Below are positions 11,468 to 21,018 of a DNA stretch of 64,000 bases, in pieces. Within the stretch, counting starts at the first letter, position 1. The number at the start of each line of letters is the position of its first letter. Origin of the DNA: Thiobaca trueperi (GTDB lineage: Bacteria; Pseudomonadota; Gammaproteobacteria; Chromatiales; Chromatiaceae). The DNA is taken from NCBI RefSeq assembly GCF_004342175.1, contig NZ_SMAO01000003.1, forward strand, positions 248,001 through 312,000, read 5' to 3'. The notes under the pieces were generated by a model. That model was given only the letters and a program-made list of their open reading frames with translations. It did not search any database and was not told the origin of the DNA. A program made the position numbers and the translations under genes.

Positions 11468-11590
11468 GTCAGGGCCATCCCGACCGGCTGTTCGCGCGAC
11501 ATGGCCGGTCGGGTGCTGAAAAGCCTGGAGGAACAGGGACTGGTGAGCATCAAGCTCTTCGGGGCCAGATCGATCAAGCCAACTCAATGA
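11468..11590 (+). pseudogene. Relic of a Crp/Fnr-family regulator, C-terminal helix-turn-helix only
   Basis: Directly after the yaeQ stop, in the same frame, 40 codons read through to TGA 11588-11590. The first usable segment is GCSRDMAGRVLKSLEEQGLV, which matches the recognition helix of Crp-type regulators (E. coli Crp has GCSRETVGRILKMLEDQNL). No start codon, cAMP-binding domain or first HTH helix precedes it, and the sequence after VSIK departs from the usual ending. It reads as a decayed gene end left by deletion or recombination. The relic runs into the 3' end of yoeB on the other strand. Certain about the match, less about its history. Confidence 0.6.
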
Positions 11591-11853
11591 TCCCCGTAAT
11601 GTCCGCTGATCGCGAAGATATAAATCGCCTCATCGTCGAACCGATAGATGACGCGATCTTTTTGCGAGAGGCGACGCGACCAGAGGCCGCTCAGATTATG
11701 TTTCAAAGCCTCCGGCTTACCAATGCCTGTTGCCGGATCACCTCGTTGCATCTCTTTGAGAACCCGGCACAGGTTGAGATGCAGCCGCTTGTCCGCGATC
11801 CGAAGCGCTTCGTACCGCTCCCAGGTATCACCCTCAAAGATGATTGAGCGCAT
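11584..11853 (-). CDS. yoeB: YoeB/Txe family toxin, ribosome-dependent mRNA interferase
   Basis: 89 residues beginning MRSIIFEGDTWERYEALR. YoeB binds the ribosomal A site and cleaves mRNA. The catalytic set is present: Glu in GIGKPEALKHN, Arg in WSRRLSQKDRVIYRF, and the terminal His-Tyr in SGHYGDH. ATG 11853 is used rather than longer in-frame starts because it gives the family length and places the start 20 bp inside the antitoxin gene, the usual translationally coupled arrangement. The gene is convergent with yaeQ and the Crp relic. It appears intact and so is probably kept in check by the adjacent YefM. Confidence 0.93.
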   Translation of the reverse strand: MRSIIFEGDTWERYEALRIADKRLHLNLCRVLKEMQRGDPATGIGKPEALKHNLSGLWSRRLSQKDRVIYRFDDEAIYIFAISGHYGDH

Positions 11854-12106
11854 CGAGCTGCTCAGGTGTGGGCCGATAACCGCTGGAGGTTGCATGCGTG
11901 CGCGAGGACTGGGTGATCTGAGCCATGAGTGAGGCGTTTTGCAGGACAGACAGGGTTTCCTGCTCGCGTTCCCAATCCTCGGCGCTGAGGACGATGAAAT
12001 CGGCGCCATTGCGACGGGAGACCTTCAGTGGTTCATGATCGGCGATCACCTTTTCAACATAGGTGCGCAGATTGTCCCGGAAGTGGTTGACGGTCACGGT
12101 GTCCAT
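11834..12106 (-). CDS. yefM: YefM/Phd family antitoxin
   Basis: 90 residues, MDTVTVNHFRDNLRTYVEKV, followed by EPLKVSRRNGADFIVLSAEDWE, the Phd/YefM DNA-binding fold. The acidic and polar C-terminal half would wrap the YoeB toxin. The start ATG 12106 gives the family N-terminus; an in-frame upstream ATG at 12145 would add 13 atypical residues. It overlaps yoeB by 20 bp. YefM typically represses its own operon through TGTAC-type palindromes, and two GTAC tetramers occur just upstream. Confidence 0.93.
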   Translation of the reverse strand: MDTVTVNHFRDNLRTYVEKVIADHEPLKVSRRNGADFIVLSAEDWEREQETLSVLQNASLMAQITQSSRTHATSSGYRPTPEQLDALNHL

Positions 12107-12117
12107 TGATGAATACC

Positions 12118-12150
12118 TGATTCTGTACGGTAAATCGGTACGCAATATAG
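12118..12150 (-). promoter_or_regulatory. Probable YefM operator and promoter
   Basis: Two GTAC palindromes 13 bp apart (12125-12128 and 12138-12141), the first within CTGTACGG, lie 20-35 bp upstream of the yefM start. A TATATT hexamer on the minus strand lies just beyond them. YefM-YoeB complexes of other bacteria bind TGTACA-like hexamers; assignment here is by analogy. Confidence 0.4.
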
Positions 12151-12166
12151 CGCAGACTCCTGAGAA

Positions 12167-12194
12167 GACAAAGCCCGCATCGGCGGGCTTTGTC
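12167..12194 (-). terminator. Intrinsic terminator of trpGDC
   Basis: Perfect 12-bp stem GACAAAGCCCGC / GCGGGCTTTGTC with a four-base loop, 2 bp after the trpC stop. On the minus strand the stem is followed by TTCTC, a weak T tract, so termination may be partial. It also separates trpC from the yefM promoter. Confidence 0.7.
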
Positions 12195-12196
12195 AG

Positions 12197-12997
12197 TCAC
12201 GCGAAGAAGAGCCGCGCCAGTTCAGCCCCCGGATCCTCCGCCCGCATGAAGGCTTCACCGACCAGAAAGGCGTTGACGCCATGCGCGCGCACCCGCGCCA
12301 CGTCGTCAGTCCCCAGGATGCCGCTTTCGGTGACCAGCAACCGTTCGGCGGGGATGGACCCCAACAGCCCAAGGGTCGTTTCCAGCGTGACCTCGAAGGT
12401 GCGCAGATTGCGGTTGTTGATGCCGATCAGCCGACCGGGCAGGGCCAGCGCCCGCGACAGTTCCGGGGCGTCATGCACCTCGATCAGCACATCCAGACCC
12501 AGCGATTGCGCCAGCGCATTGAGTTCGCTCAGTTGCGCATCGTCCAGACAGGCCGCGATCAGCAGGATGCAGTCCGCGCCCAGGACACGCGCTTCATAGA
12601 CCTGATAGGGATCGATGATGAAATCCTTGCGGATCACCGGCAGGGTGCAGGCGGCGCGCGCCTGCTGGAGATAAGCGTCGCTGCCCTGGAAGAAATCCAC
12701 GTCGGTCAGCACCGAGAGACAGGCCGCCCCGCCCCGCGCATAGCTCGCCGCGATCTCGGCGGGGCGGAAGTCCGGGCGGATCACGCCCTTGCTGGGACTG
12801 GCTTTTTTGATCTCGGCGATCACCGCCGGCTGACCGGCATCGACCCTGGCGGCGAGTGCGGCGGCAAAACCGCGCGGCGGGTCGGCATCCGCCAGCGCGG
12901 CCCGGAGTTCGGACAGAGGGCGGTGCGCGGAACGGGCGCGCACTTCCTCGACCTTGCGATGGATGATTTTTTTCAGGATGTCGGGGGTCTCGGCCAT
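12197..12997 (-). CDS. trpC: Indole-3-glycerol phosphate synthase
   Basis: 266 residues, TIM-barrel enzyme of tryptophan synthesis that closes the indole ring of carboxyphenylamino-deoxyribulose phosphate. Family motifs are all seen: [20 protein letters not shown] with the catalytic Lys, [29 protein letters not shown] with the second catalytic Lys, [24 protein letters not shown] and LVTESGI. Start ATG 12997 gives [12 protein letters not shown], the usual N-terminus; upstream in-frame ATGs exist at 13009 and 13036. A 35-bp gap follows trpD, so the three trp genes form one operon. It is monofunctional, without a fused TrpF. Confidence 0.96.
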   Translation of the reverse strand: MAETPDILKKIIHRKVEEVRARSAHRPLSELRAALADADPPRGFAAALAARVDAGQPAVIAEIKKASPSKGVIRPDFRPAEIAASYARGGAACLSVLTDVDFFQGSDAYLQQARAACTLPVIRKDFIIDPYQVYEARVLGADCILLIAACLDDAQLSELNALAQSLGLDVLIEVHDAPELSRALALPGRLIGINNRNLRTFEVTLETTLGLLGSIPAERLLVTESGILGTDDVARVRAHGVNAFLVGEAFMRAEDPGAELARLFFA

Positions 12998-13032
12998 GCT
13001 GCTGCCCATGTCTGGAAATCGCCTGAATGTGG

Positions 13033-14052
13033 TCAAAAACTTGCGGTGAGTGCGATCAACCGCTCCAGTCGCGCCGCCGCCTCGCCGCTCGCCAGCACCT
13101 CGCCGGCACGGGCGATGCCTGCCGCCAGGGTCTCGGCACAGCCGGCGGCATAAATGGCCGCACCGGCATTAAGCTGCACGATGTCGCGCGCCGGCCCCGC
13201 TTCGCCAGCGAGCACCGCGCGCAGCATGAGGAGACTTTCGGCTGGATCCTTGACGCGGATGGCATCGAGCGGGGTGCGGCTGAGACCGAAATCCTCGGGC
13301 CGGATGCTGTAGCGATGGATCTCGCCATCCCTGAGTTCGGCGACATCGGTACTGTCGGCGATGCTGATCTCGTCCAGGCCGTCGCGGGCATGGACCACCA
13401 GCACATGCCGGCTCCCCAGACGTTGCAGCACCAGGGCCAGGGTCTCCAGCAGCGTCGGGCTGAAGACACCGAGCACCTGATTGGGCACCCCTGCCGGGTT
13501 GGTGAGCGGTCCCAGCACATTGAAGATGGTGCGCACGCCCAGCTCGCGGCGTGGCCCGATGGCGTGTTTCATGGCGCTGTGATGACCCGGCGCGAACATG
13601 AATCCGACCCCGGCCTCGCGCACGCAGCGCGTCACCTGCACCGGCGTCAGATCCAGCCGCACCCCCGCCGCCTCCAGCACATCGGCGGCGCCGGATTTGC
13701 TGGAGACCGAGCGGTTGCCATGCTTGGCGACATGACAGCCTGCCGCTGCCGCCACGAACATGCTGGCGGTCGAGACATTGAAGGTGCCGGAGGCGTCGCC
13801 GCCGGTGCCAACGATATCGACCGTTTGCTCCAAACCGCCGAGATCCACGCCACTCGCCAGCTCGCGCATCACCGAGGCCGCCGCCGCAATCTCAGTCACG
13901 GTCTCGCCCTTCATGCGCAGAGCAACCAGAAAGCCCGCGATCTGGGCCGAGGTCGCGCCGCCGGTCATGATGGCCCGCATTACCCCGGTCATTTCGTCAT
14001 GATCGAGATCCCGGCGCTCGATACAGCGGGCAATGGCGTCTTTGGGATTCAT
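13033..14052 (-). CDS. trpD: Anthranilate phosphoribosyltransferase
   Basis: 339 residues. It transfers phosphoribose to anthranilate in the second step of the tryptophan branch. Motifs: the PRPP-binding [52 protein letters not shown] and [14 protein letters not shown]. The start ATG overlaps the trpG stop (TGATG), implying translational coupling. A longer in-frame extension to 14172 has no family resemblance and was rejected. Length is standard. Confidence 0.97.
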   Translation of the reverse strand: MNPKDAIARCIERRDLDHDEMTGVMRAIMTGGATSAQIAGFLVALRMKGETVTEIAAAASVMRELASGVDLGGLEQTVDIVGTGGDASGTFNVSTASMFVAAAAGCHVAKHGNRSVSSKSGAADVLEAAGVRLDLTPVQVTRCVREAGVGFMFAPGHHSAMKHAIGPRRELGVRTIFNVLGPLTNPAGVPNQVLGVFSPTLLETLALVLQRLGSRHVLVVHARDGLDEISIADSTDVAELRDGEIHRYSIRPEDFGLSRTPLDAIRVKDPAESLLMLRAVLAGEAGPARDIVQLNAGAAIYAAGCAETLAAGIARAGEVLASGEAAARLERLIALTASF

Positions 14053-14645
14053 CAGTCGCGATCCTCGATGAAGTTGCGCAGCAGGTCGTGGCCATGCTGA
14101 GTCAGGATGGATTCGGGATGGAACTGCACCCCCTGGATCGGCAGGGTCCGATGGCGCACGCCCATGATGCACTCACGCGCACCGTCCGCCGTCTCGGTCC
14201 AGGCGAGCACTTCCAGACAATCCGGCAGTGTCGTGGGCTCGATGACCAGCGAGTGATAGCGCGTCGCCTCGAATGGATTGGCCAGCCCGCTGAACACGCC
14301 CCGGCTGATGTGATGGACCGGCGAGGTCTTGCCGTGCATGATCATGGGGGCTTTGACGATGTCGCCGCCGAACGCCTGACCGATGGACTGATGCCCCAGA
14401 CAGACCCCCAGAATCGGCACCCGCCCGGCCATGGCCTGAATCAGCGGCACCGAGATCCCGGCCTCGTTCGGCGTGCAGGGCCCCGGCGAGATGACGATCC
14501 GTTCGGGAGCGAGCGCGGCAACCTGCTCGACCGAGAGTTCATCATTGCGCACCACCCGCACCTCGGCCCCCAGTTCGCCGAAATATTGCACCAGGTTGTA
14601 GGTGAAGGAATCGTAATTGTCGATCATCAGCAGCATGTGCGGCAT
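14052..14645 (-). CDS. trpG: Anthranilate synthase glutaminase component
   Basis: 197 residues, class I glutamine amidotransferase that supplies ammonia to TrpE. The nucleophile elbow [11 protein letters not shown], the TrpG/PabA-specific HGKTSPVHH and the catalytic HPES near the end are present, with [19 protein letters not shown] at the start. It could also serve aminodeoxychorismate synthase, as in bacteria where one subunit serves both. The first gene of the trpGDC operon; trpE is not in the window. ATG 14645 or 14636 are both plausible starts. Confidence 0.95.
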   Translation of the reverse strand: MPHMLLMIDNYDSFTYNLVQYFGELGAEVRVVRNDELSVEQVAALAPERIVISPGPCTPNEAGISVPLIQAMAGRVPILGVCLGHQSIGQAFGGDIVKAPMIMHGKTSPVHHISRGVFSGLANPFEATRYHSLVIEPTTLPDCLEVLAWTETADGARECIMGVRHRTLPIQGVQFHPESILTQHGHDLLRNFIEDRD

Positions 14646-14927
14646 ACCTGTTGTGTGGCATGGCGCGCGTGACGTGGCATCGTCCAGGCGTCGCCATTGA
14701 CTGAAAACGTGCGATTCTATGCTATGCGGCGTGCTTCAGCGCCTGCTTGGTCGGTCCATGTCGGGGATATCCTCATCGTCAGCGTGCATGCCGGATTTTT
14801 GAGACGCCAGTATATCGCCCGATCAATGCCCGCACGCTGTCAAACGCCACCGCTGAATGTCCGGCGCAGGCAAGGGTTGGAACGCCGTTCGTGAAAGCTG
14901 GACACTGAAATACATGACATCGGGCAA
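14646..14927. other. Intergenic region between trpG and the sensor kinase gene
   Basis: 282 bp without a convincing gene; short frames here lack family resemblance. On the minus strand a TAGAAT hexamer at 14713-14718 could be the -10 of the trpGDC promoter, but no good -35 precedes it. I see no leader peptide rich in Trp codons and no tRNA-like fold. Confidence 0.5.
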
Positions 14928-17861
14928 TCAGCGAGCGGCAGAGAGCCACTTCAGCACCATTTCATACAGGGCGTCGGGATCGACTGGTTTGGAGAGGAAA
15001 TCGTTCATTCCTGCCCGAAAACAGTTGGCCTTGTCTTCGGTAAAGGCGTTGGCGGTCATGGCGACGATCGGTGTGGATGCATGCGTTGGCAGGCGGCGAA
15101 TGCGGCGGCTGGCCTCCAGTCCGTCCATCGTCGGCATTTGCATATCCATCAGGATCAGATGGTAGTCATGGCAGGCCGCCAGATCGGTGGCTTGCGCGCC
15201 ATCGATGGCGACATCTGCGTGCAATCCGGCGGCCTCAAGCAGAAATTGCGCGACCTCCCGGTTGATCGGTTCGTCCTCGGCCAGCAGCACGCAACAGTCG
15301 CCGAACTCCTGCCTCAGCCGGGCGCAAGGGTCGCTTGCGGGCGGCGTGTCCGGCTCGGACCCTGCCGCCGGGGTCTCCACGGCGAGACGTGCGGTGAACC
15401 AGAAGGCGCTGCCCTCGCCCGGAACGCTGGACATGCCGACCTCTCCCTCCATGAGCCGGGCCAGGCGGCGAGCGATGGCCAGACCGAGCCCGGTGCCGCC
15501 GAATTGACGGGTCGTGGAGTTGTCAGCCTGCTCGAAGTCGGCGAACAGGCGACTGACCGCCTCGGGCGCGATGCCTACTCCGGTATCCGCGACCTCGAAG
15601 CGGACGACTGCCGCATCCGTTGTCTGCTCAATGATTCCGGCCCGCAGCGTCACCGAGCCGGAATGGGTGAATTTCACTGCATTGGCGGCGTAATTGAGCA
15701 GCGCCTGCTCCAGACGGGTTGGATCGCCCATCAGGGGCGCGGGCTGCGCGCCGGCTTCCGCATGCAGGCCCAACCCCTTGGACCGCGCCTGCGGGGCGAT
15801 CAGTTGCAGGACATTGTTCACCACCGTCTCGATCCGAACCGGGATCCTTTCCAGTTCCAGCTTGCCCGCATCGATCTTGGATAAATCGAGAATGGTGTTG
15901 ACGATCTCCAGCAGGTGTCGGCCAGCCGCATCCAGGGTATCGAGCCAGTGGCTCTGCTGCGCGGTGATGCCGGATTTGCGGACCATGTAGGCCATGCCGA
16001 TGATGGCATTGAGCGGCGTGCGGATCTCGTGACTCATGTTGGCCAGAAAGGCGCTTTTGGCGCGATTGGCAGCCTCTGCGGCGTCCCGCGCCTGGGTCAG
16101 ATCGGCCTCGCCCGCCTTGCGGGCCGTGATGTCTTCGATGAAGGCAATGAACCATTCCTCGGCAGCCGCGCGATGGAGATAGACGGTGATCTGGACCGGG
16201 TAGCATGAGCGATCCTTGCGCCGATGCAGACTCTCGATCTGCGCAACGCCCGCACCATGTCGCAGGTCGTCCGCTGTCTGCCGAACACGTTCGGGCGGCA
16301 ATTGCGGGTTGATGTCGCTGATCGTGCGTTGCAGCAGTTCCTCGCGCGTATAACCGAGCTGGCGGCACAGTTCGTCGTTCGCGTACAGAAACTGGCCGGT
16401 CTCGGCATGGTTCCAGGCGATGCCGATCCCCGCCCGATCCATGGCGAACTGCGTATGCGCCAGTTGATCGTTGCTCTGCTGCAAGGCGTCGGTGCGACGC
16501 GCGACCAGCAATTCGAGTTCCTGGCGGAAACGCTGCTCGTTTTCCAGCAGCTTCGTCTCGGCCTCCCGCTGTTCGGTGACATCCAGGACAACGCCGTCCC
16601 ATATCACACCACCGTCGGCAGTCCGGCGCGGACGTGAGTGGATCAGCAGCCAGCGTTGCCCACCATGCGAGGGATGAAATGGCACCAGCGCCGAAAAATC
16701 GCTGAGTTCAGCCGCGCTCTTCGCTTCGGCCTCCGCATAGTCCGCAAGCGCGGCGGGCGGGATCCGCGCGAAGAGCGGACCTGCGTCCAGGATCACTTGT
16801 TCGGGACGGCATCCCAACGTCCTTTCGGCGCCGGCACTGAGGTAGCGAAAACGGGGCCGGCCATGCGATACCTCGTATTGGTAGATGAAACCATTGGGCA
16901 GGTTGTCGCCGATCGAACGCAGTTGCAATTCCCGGTCGGCCAGCGCCTGCTTGGCCTGCGTGAGCTCGGTCGTGCGCGCCGCCACGGCGCGCCGCAGCGT
17001 CAGGATCCAGATGCCGAGGAAGGCAAGCGCCAGTGCCAGCACGGCGGCGGCCTCGACGGCAAATTGGGCGTAGCGCCCGTAATCGGTCGGCTCGGTCAGC
17101 CATTTTCGGCGCAGTTCGTTCATCTCCGCAGCGGAAATCGCCGCCATGCCCTGTTCGACCAGACGCAGGGTCACGCCATTTCCCTTGCGCACCGCCCGGT
17201 GAAACTGGCCTCGATACAGCTCGAACGCCTTGACGAACTGGCGGTGCGCATTCTGTTGGTACAGATAGAAATTGGCCGGGTACTCGTCGAGACAGAACAC
17301 CTTGATGTCCTGCACCTTGGCCGCCTGGATCAGTTTGGTGTAGTTGCCGTAGTAGACGAGGGTCTGGATGCCGCTGTCCTGGAGCTTTTCGATACAGGCA
17401 TCGCCCTCCATGACCCCCACCTGAAATCCGCGCAGCGATGCCAGGTTGGTGAGACCGCCGATCGAGACATCCCGATAGATTGCCACCGGCAGGTCGGCGT
17501 AGGGCGGGGAAAAATCGTAGAGCGGTTCGCGTTGCGGGGTCTGGAAGATATTCTCGATGACATCGGCATCTCCACGCAGCAGGATACGCTGCGCCTCCTC
17601 CCACTTGGTCGCCTTCAGCTCGACCTTGACGCCGGTCTTCTGCTCCCAGAGCTTCCACAAATCGACGAGCAGACCATCCTCGCGTCCGTCCGCGTTGAGA
17701 AACAGATAGGGTGGATAATTTTCGTCGCCAATGACGCGGAGAACCCGGTCTTCGGTCATTGCCGCAGACGGCAGAAGAATCAGCGCCACCACGACCCAGC
17801 GCCCGAGGAACAACCGGGTCAGCGCCGCAAACCGCCATTTAAGACCAGCTTCCATCTGCAA
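14928..17861 (-). CDS. Hybrid sensor histidine kinase with periplasmic solute-binding sensor domain
   Basis: 977 residues. A signal/anchor segment (residues about 15-35) is followed by a periplasmic solute-binding protein family 3 domain to about 260 ([35 protein letters not shown]). Next come a membrane helix near 265-290, two PAS domains (about 315-445 and 470-595), the phosphoacceptor domain with [19 protein letters not shown], an ATPase domain with [15 protein letters not shown] and GGTGLGLAI, and a receiver domain with [11 protein letters not shown]. It should bind a small molecule outside the cell and relay phosphate from His to its own Asp. No output regulator or phosphotransfer partner lies next to it, so target genes are unknown. 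Confidence 0.93.
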   Translation of the reverse strand: MQMEAGLKWRFAALTRLFLGRWVVVALILLPSAAMTEDRVLRVIGDENYPPYLFLNADGREDGLLVDLWKLWEQKTGVKVELKATKWEEAQRILLRGDADVIENIFQTPQREPLYDFSPPYADLPVAIYRDVSIGGLTNLASLRGFQVGVMEGDACIEKLQDSGIQTLVYYGNYTKLIQAAKVQDIKVFCLDEYPANFYLYQQNAHRQFVKAFELYRGQFHRAVRKGNGVTLRLVEQGMAAISAAEMNELRRKWLTEPTDYGRYAQFAVEAAAVLALALAFLGIWILTLRRAVAARTTELTQAKQALADRELQLRSIGDNLPNGFIYQYEVSHGRPRFRYLSAGAERTLGCRPEQVILDAGPLFARIPPAALADYAEAEAKSAAELSDFSALVPFHPSHGGQRWLLIHSRPRRTADGGVIWDGVVLDVTEQREAETKLLENEQRFRQELELLVARRTDALQQSNDQLAHTQFAMDRAGIGIAWNHAETGQFLYANDELCRQLGYTREELLQRTISDINPQLPPERVRQTADDLRHGAGVAQIESLHRRKDRSCYPVQITVYLHRAAAEEWFIAFIEDITARKAGEADLTQARDAAEAANRAKSAFLANMSHEIRTPLNAIIGMAYMVRKSGITAQQSHWLDTLDAAGRHLLEIVNTILDLSKIDAGKLELERIPVRIETVVNNVLQLIAPQARSKGLGLHAEAGAQPAPLMGDPTRLEQALLNYAANAVKFTHSGSVTLRAGIIEQTTDAAVVRFEVADTGVGIAPEAVSRLFADFEQADNSTTRQFGGTGLGLAIARRLARLMEGEVGMSSVPGEGSAFWFTARLAVETPAAGSEPDTPPASDPCARLRQEFGDCCVLLAEDEPINREVAQFLLEAAGLHADVAIDGAQATDLAACHDYHLILMDMQMPTMDGLEASRRIRRLPTHASTPIVAMTANAFTEDKANCFRAGMNDFLSKPVDPDALYEMVLKWLSAAR

Positions 17862-17930
17862 AACTCCACAATGTGCACCCTGTCATTTTCCGATGATCAG
17901 ACTCCGACAATCCTTAAGTCTGCCGGGGTC

Positions 17931-17974
17931 GATCCGATCCAAAAACATCACATACCGCGCTGGGCGCGGTTTAA
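17931..17974 (-). repeat. Family A repeat, truncated copy
   Basis: Only one arm remains: GATCCGATCCAAAAACATCA leading into CCGCGCTGGGCGCGGTTTAA. It is the reverse complement of the left half of the copy at 21474-21560. It lies 17 bp beyond the MFS transporter stop, between that gene and the kinase gene. Confidence 0.8.
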
Positions 17975-17991
17975 TGGCATGGCGGAACGCT

Positions 17992-19326
17992 TTAAAGGGC
18001 GGGTCTCTCATCTCGCGGAACTTGACGGCAGTGCGTCTCGCGCACGAAGAGCGCCGCGATCAGACCCAGCAGGGCGAAGCCGCCGGACAGCCAGAGTCCG
18101 TTGTGATAATCGCTCAGTGTGTAGTGGCGCACGCCATCGATCAGGGCGCCGGTCCAGGTCAGATCCATGACCCAGCCGAAGGCCGGCTGCATGATGGCGG
18201 CGCCGAGAAAGAGTCCGGTGTTGACCAGGGCGATGGCCATGCCGGCGACGCCCGGCGGCACGACTTCCTTCGCCGCGGCATAGCCCACCACGAAACCGCC
18301 GGCGGACAGTCCGAGCAGGGCATAGAGCGTCAGCCCGGTCCAGCCCGGCCCCCAGGGCAGCAGGATCAGCGCCAGCCAGGCGAGCACCGAGAGCGCGCTG
18401 GCGCCGATCATGACCGGCTTGCGTCGCCCCAGATGGTCCGAGAGCGAGCCCATGAGAAAGGAGCCGAGCGCGAATCCGGTCAGCGCGGCGGTGGTGTAAA
18501 AAGAGGCGTCGGTGCGATCCAGCCCGAAGACATCCCGCATCAGCGGGACGCCCCAGAGTCCGGCGAAGGCGAAGAGACTGCCGGTCACGCCGAACATCAC
18601 GAAGAAGCTCGGCCAGACCGCTGGCGTGGCGAAGACCCCGCGCAGATCAAGGAGCCAGTGCTGGTGACGTGGCGGATGCGGCGGCAGACCCTCCAGTTCG
18701 CGCACCGACGGCAATCCGGCATCCTCCGGGCGGCTGCGCACGAAGAGCACCGTGAGGACGGCGATGATCACGGAGAGCAGACCAATGCCGACGAAGACGC
18801 TGCGCCAGGAGGTGACGTGGAGCAGGAGCGCCAGCGGGCCGGCGGCCAGGATGGAGCCGACATTGCCGAGCAGCAGGGTGAGTCCGCTGATCACCCCGTA
18901 ATAGCGTTCGCTGAACCATTGCGTGTTGGAGCGCATCAGGCCCACGAAGACCACCGAGACGCCGAGTCCGACCAGAAAACGGCCCACTGCGGCGGCCTCG
19001 AAGGTTTCGGCCAGTCCGAACAGAACCGATCCGGCCCCGGCCACGAGACAGCCGAGTGCGACGCCGATGCGTGCGCCCAGGGTGTCCGCCAGCACCCCGG
19101 CGGGGATCTGCATGGCGGTATAGATGTAGTAATACATGGCGGCCAGCGAGCCGAGCGCCGCACCGCTGGTGTGGAAGGCCGCCATCAGGTCCGCTGCGAC
19201 CACACCCGGCGCCATGCGGTGGAAATACACCGTCATGTAGGCCAGGATGAGGATGGCGTAGATGGTCCAGCGCAGACGCTGGAAGCGCCGCCGGTTGATT
19301 GGATCGTCGATTGGGTCGATGGGCAT
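17992..19326 (-). CDS. MFS transporter
   Basis: 444 residues with about twelve hydrophobic helices. Loop motifs of the major facilitator superfamily are visible: GVLADTLGARIGVALG between helices 2 and 3, and GSLSDHLGRRKPVMIG between helices 8 and 9. The N-terminal RWTIYAILILAYMTVYFHRM resembles the anion:cation symporter and sugar-phosphate branches, but substrate is not predictable. Start ATG 19326 (MPIDPIDDPINRRRF) is preferred; an in-frame ATG 66 bases upstream would be encoded by family A repeat sequence. The nearest upstream gene is the thioesterase, 80 bp away across the repeat. Confidence 0.85.
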   Translation of the reverse strand: MPIDPIDDPINRRRFQRLRWTIYAILILAYMTVYFHRMAPGVVAADLMAAFHTSGAALGSLAAMYYYIYTAMQIPAGVLADTLGARIGVALGCLVAGAGSVLFGLAETFEAAAVGRFLVGLGVSVVFVGLMRSNTQWFSERYYGVISGLTLLLGNVGSILAAGPLALLLHVTSWRSVFVGIGLLSVIIAVLTVLFVRSRPEDAGLPSVRELEGLPPHPPRHQHWLLDLRGVFATPAVWPSFFVMFGVTGSLFAFAGLWGVPLMRDVFGLDRTDASFYTTAALTGFALGSFLMGSLSDHLGRRKPVMIGASALSVLAWLALILLPWGPGWTGLTLYALLGLSAGGFVVGYAAAKEVVPPGVAGMAIALVNTGLFLGAAIMQPAFGWVMDLTWTGALIDGVRHYTLSDYHNGLWLSGGFALLGLIAALFVRETHCRQVPRDERPAL

Positions 19327-19347
19327 GAACGGCGCCTCGGGTCGGTG

Positions 19348-19409
19348 TTGAACCGCGCTCGGCGCGGTATGCGATGTGTTGGATCGGATCAACCTGGACG
19401 CGGTTTTAA
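19348..19409 (-). repeat. Family A repeat, internally deleted copy; provides thioesterase stop
   Basis: 62 bp from TTGAACCGCG to CGCGGTTTTAA. The left half (CGGTATGCGATGTGTTGGAT) matches the family core, while the right interior is missing. The TAA stop of the thioesterase gene is the 19406-19408 trinucleotide of the right terminus. Confidence 0.85.
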
Positions 19410-19903
19410 GACTGTAATTGCCTGATCTCCAGGATTCGCCGTTCGATCTCGCGTCTGAGTTCGCGGCGCATGGCAGCAGCCCGATAGCGTCGCTGCGCAG
19501 TCGGGGTCGTGATGGTCAGTGGTGGAACCGAAGTCGGATGGCCCGCATCATCCACCGCCACCATGGTGAAATAACAGGTGATCACATGCCGGCTGGTTTT
19601 GCGGATGATGTTCTCAGCCATCACGCGGATGCCAACCTCCATCGAGGTGCTGCCGGTGTAGTTGACGGCAGCCAGAAAGGTCAGCAGCTCACCGATGTAG
19701 ACCGGCTCGCGAAAGAAGACCTGATCGACCGAGAGCGTCACCACATAGCGATTGGCATAGCGTGAGGCGCAGGCGTAGGCCGCCTGATCCAGCAGCTTGA
19801 GGGTTGCTCCGCCATGGACTTTGCCCGAAAAGTTGGCCATCTCGGGCGTCATGAGCAGGGTCATGGTCAGCGTCTGATGCTGGCTGTCGGGTGTGTCCGT
19901 CAT
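19406..19903 (-). CDS. Acyl-CoA thioesterase, hotdog fold (YciA-like)
   Basis: 165 residues. The hotdog motif NFSGKVHGGATLKLLDQAAY gives the catalytic Asp on the central helix, followed by VVTLSVDQVFFREPVYIGEL and YTGSTSMEVGIRVMAENI. It should hydrolyse acyl-CoA to free acid and CoA in the cytosol. The C-terminal tail (RRYRAAAMRRELRREIERR) is basic and helical. Start ATG 19903 (MTDTPDSQ) gives the family length; a longer start at 19939 is possible. The stop TAA is formed by the terminal sequence of a family A repeat. Confidence 0.88.
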   Translation of the reverse strand: MTDTPDSQHQTLTMTLLMTPEMANFSGKVHGGATLKLLDQAAYACASRYANRYVVTLSVDQVFFREPVYIGELLTFLAAVNYTGSTSMEVGIRVMAENIIRKTSRHVITCYFTMVAVDDAGHPTSVPPLTITTPTAQRRYRAAAMRRELRREIERRILEIRQLQS

Positions 19904-19960
19904 CGCGTTTCCTTTTCTTGCTCTCCCAGAAAAATCCATCCACTGACACTCGCCTTGAAC

Positions 19961-20080
19961 AGACAGGATTTTCCAGGATGGACAGGATTTTTAAGTCCTT
20001 GTTTTAAATATTTTTAATCCTGAATCATCCTGTTAATCCTGTCCATTTGACAGTCTTTCAGGCGGATAAAAACCTTCCTG
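19961..20080 (-). repeat. Composite repeat, family B, copy 2
   Basis: Read on the minus strand, it follows the PspA-like gene directly. A module related to the one at 4767 (GGTTTTTATCCGCCTGAAAG) is followed by GGACAGGATTAACAGGAT, an AT-rich centre and ATCCTGTCCATCCTGGAAAA. Orientation relative to the upstream gene is the same as in copies 1 and 3. Confidence 0.8.
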
Positions 20081-20854
20081 TCAACCCTGAAGCGATTTCA
20101 GCCGTGCCAGACGTTCGCTGGCCGACTGTGCCGTCGGTGCGCGTCCGCTGGCGGCGGCAAGCGCGGCGGCGATGTTTGGATCGTCCTGTTCCGGGCGTGT
20201 GGGGGCCAGCAGTTTGGCCTTGGAGGCGGCGGCATCGGCCTTGGCCAGATCGTGGGCGGCGGCCTCGTTCATCGCCTTGAGTGCAATGTTCAGGCTGTTG
20301 GTGCTGCTGCTGAGTCCGGCGGCGCGGCGCGCGGCCTCGGCCTGACGCTCGGCCAGTTCGCGCTGCTGCTCGGCGCGTTTCAGGTCACGCTCGGCGCGTT
20401 CCAACTGACGCCGTGCCTCTTTCAGCTTGGCCCCGGCATCGGCATAGGTGCTTTCCAGCATCCCCAGGAAATCCTTGGCGTCAGCGGCCTCGCTGGTTTC
20501 GCGCTCCACCTCGGGGGTCATGTCTTCCAGCATGTCGAGCAGGGTGCCCAGACTCTTTTCGAGCTGGCCCTTGCGGATGGGATCGGCCTCGGCGCTCAGT
20601 TGGGTTTGCAGCATTTCAGCCGCCGCCATGCGCTGATTGAGCAGTGACCGGATGGCGTCGGCCTCTTTCTGCTCGCGGTCATAAGCGCTGCGCGCCTGCG
20701 CGACCTCCATGCCCAGATCGTCGAGATGCTCTTCCATGGTGCGCAATTCGGCCTCGGTCGCGCCCTTTGGATCCCAGCGCACCAGGGCTTCGAGACCGGC
20801 CTGCATGGCCTGATCGGTTTTGACGCCAGCGAAATGACGGAGAAAGTTCAACAT
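20081..20854 (-). CDS. PspA/IM30-family coiled-coil protein (YjfJ-like)
   Basis: 257 residues, almost entirely helical with long Glu/Arg/Ala heptads between residues about 35 and 185 (AKLKEARRQLERAERDLKRA). The short amphipathic start MLNFLRHFAGVKTDQAMQAG and the overall form match the YjfJ branch of PspA/IM30 proteins, which assemble on inner membranes under envelope stress. Two genes upstream on the same strand, a DUF350 membrane protein and a DUF2491-like protein, correspond to YjfL and YjfK of the E. coli yjf cluster. That synteny supports the assignment more than sequence, since coiled coils are easily mistaken. Confidence 0.75.
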   Translation of the reverse strand: MLNFLRHFAGVKTDQAMQAGLEALVRWDPKGATEAELRTMEEHLDDLGMEVAQARSAYDREQKEADAIRSLLNQRMAAAEMLQTQLSAEADPIRKGQLEKSLGTLLDMLEDMTPEVERETSEAADAKDFLGMLESTYADAGAKLKEARRQLERAERDLKRAEQQRELAERQAEAARRAAGLSSSTNSLNIALKAMNEAAAHDLAKADAAASKAKLLAPTRPEQDDPNIAAALAAASGRAPTAQSASERLARLKSLQG

Positions 20855-20933
20855 GATGGATGTCTCCTGTTTGGATCAGATTCAGTTGGTGAATGTTGAG
20901 GCTGACGGTTTAAACGATTCATTTTTTAAAATC

Positions 20934-21018
20934 TTAAACCGCGCGAGCTCATACGTCGTCGATGCTGTCAGGTCGATTCAGGCCAAAAACATCGCCTATT
21001 GCGCTGGGCGCGGTTTAA
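20934..21018 (-). repeat. Family A repeat; provides stop of DUF350 gene
   Basis: 85 bp between TTAAACCGCG and CGCGGTTTAA, with the core CCAAAAACATCGCCTATTGC. Before it, GACGGTTTAA (20909-20918) and the AT-rich spacer ACGATTCATTTTTTAAAATC are the remains of a second, partner copy. The DUF350 stop TAA is at 21015-21017 in the right terminus. Confidence 0.9.

Noticed and set aside
14697-14894. 65-codon frame between trpG and the sensor kinase
   Set aside because: No Shine-Dalgarno, no family resemblance and atypical composition; treated as non-coding.
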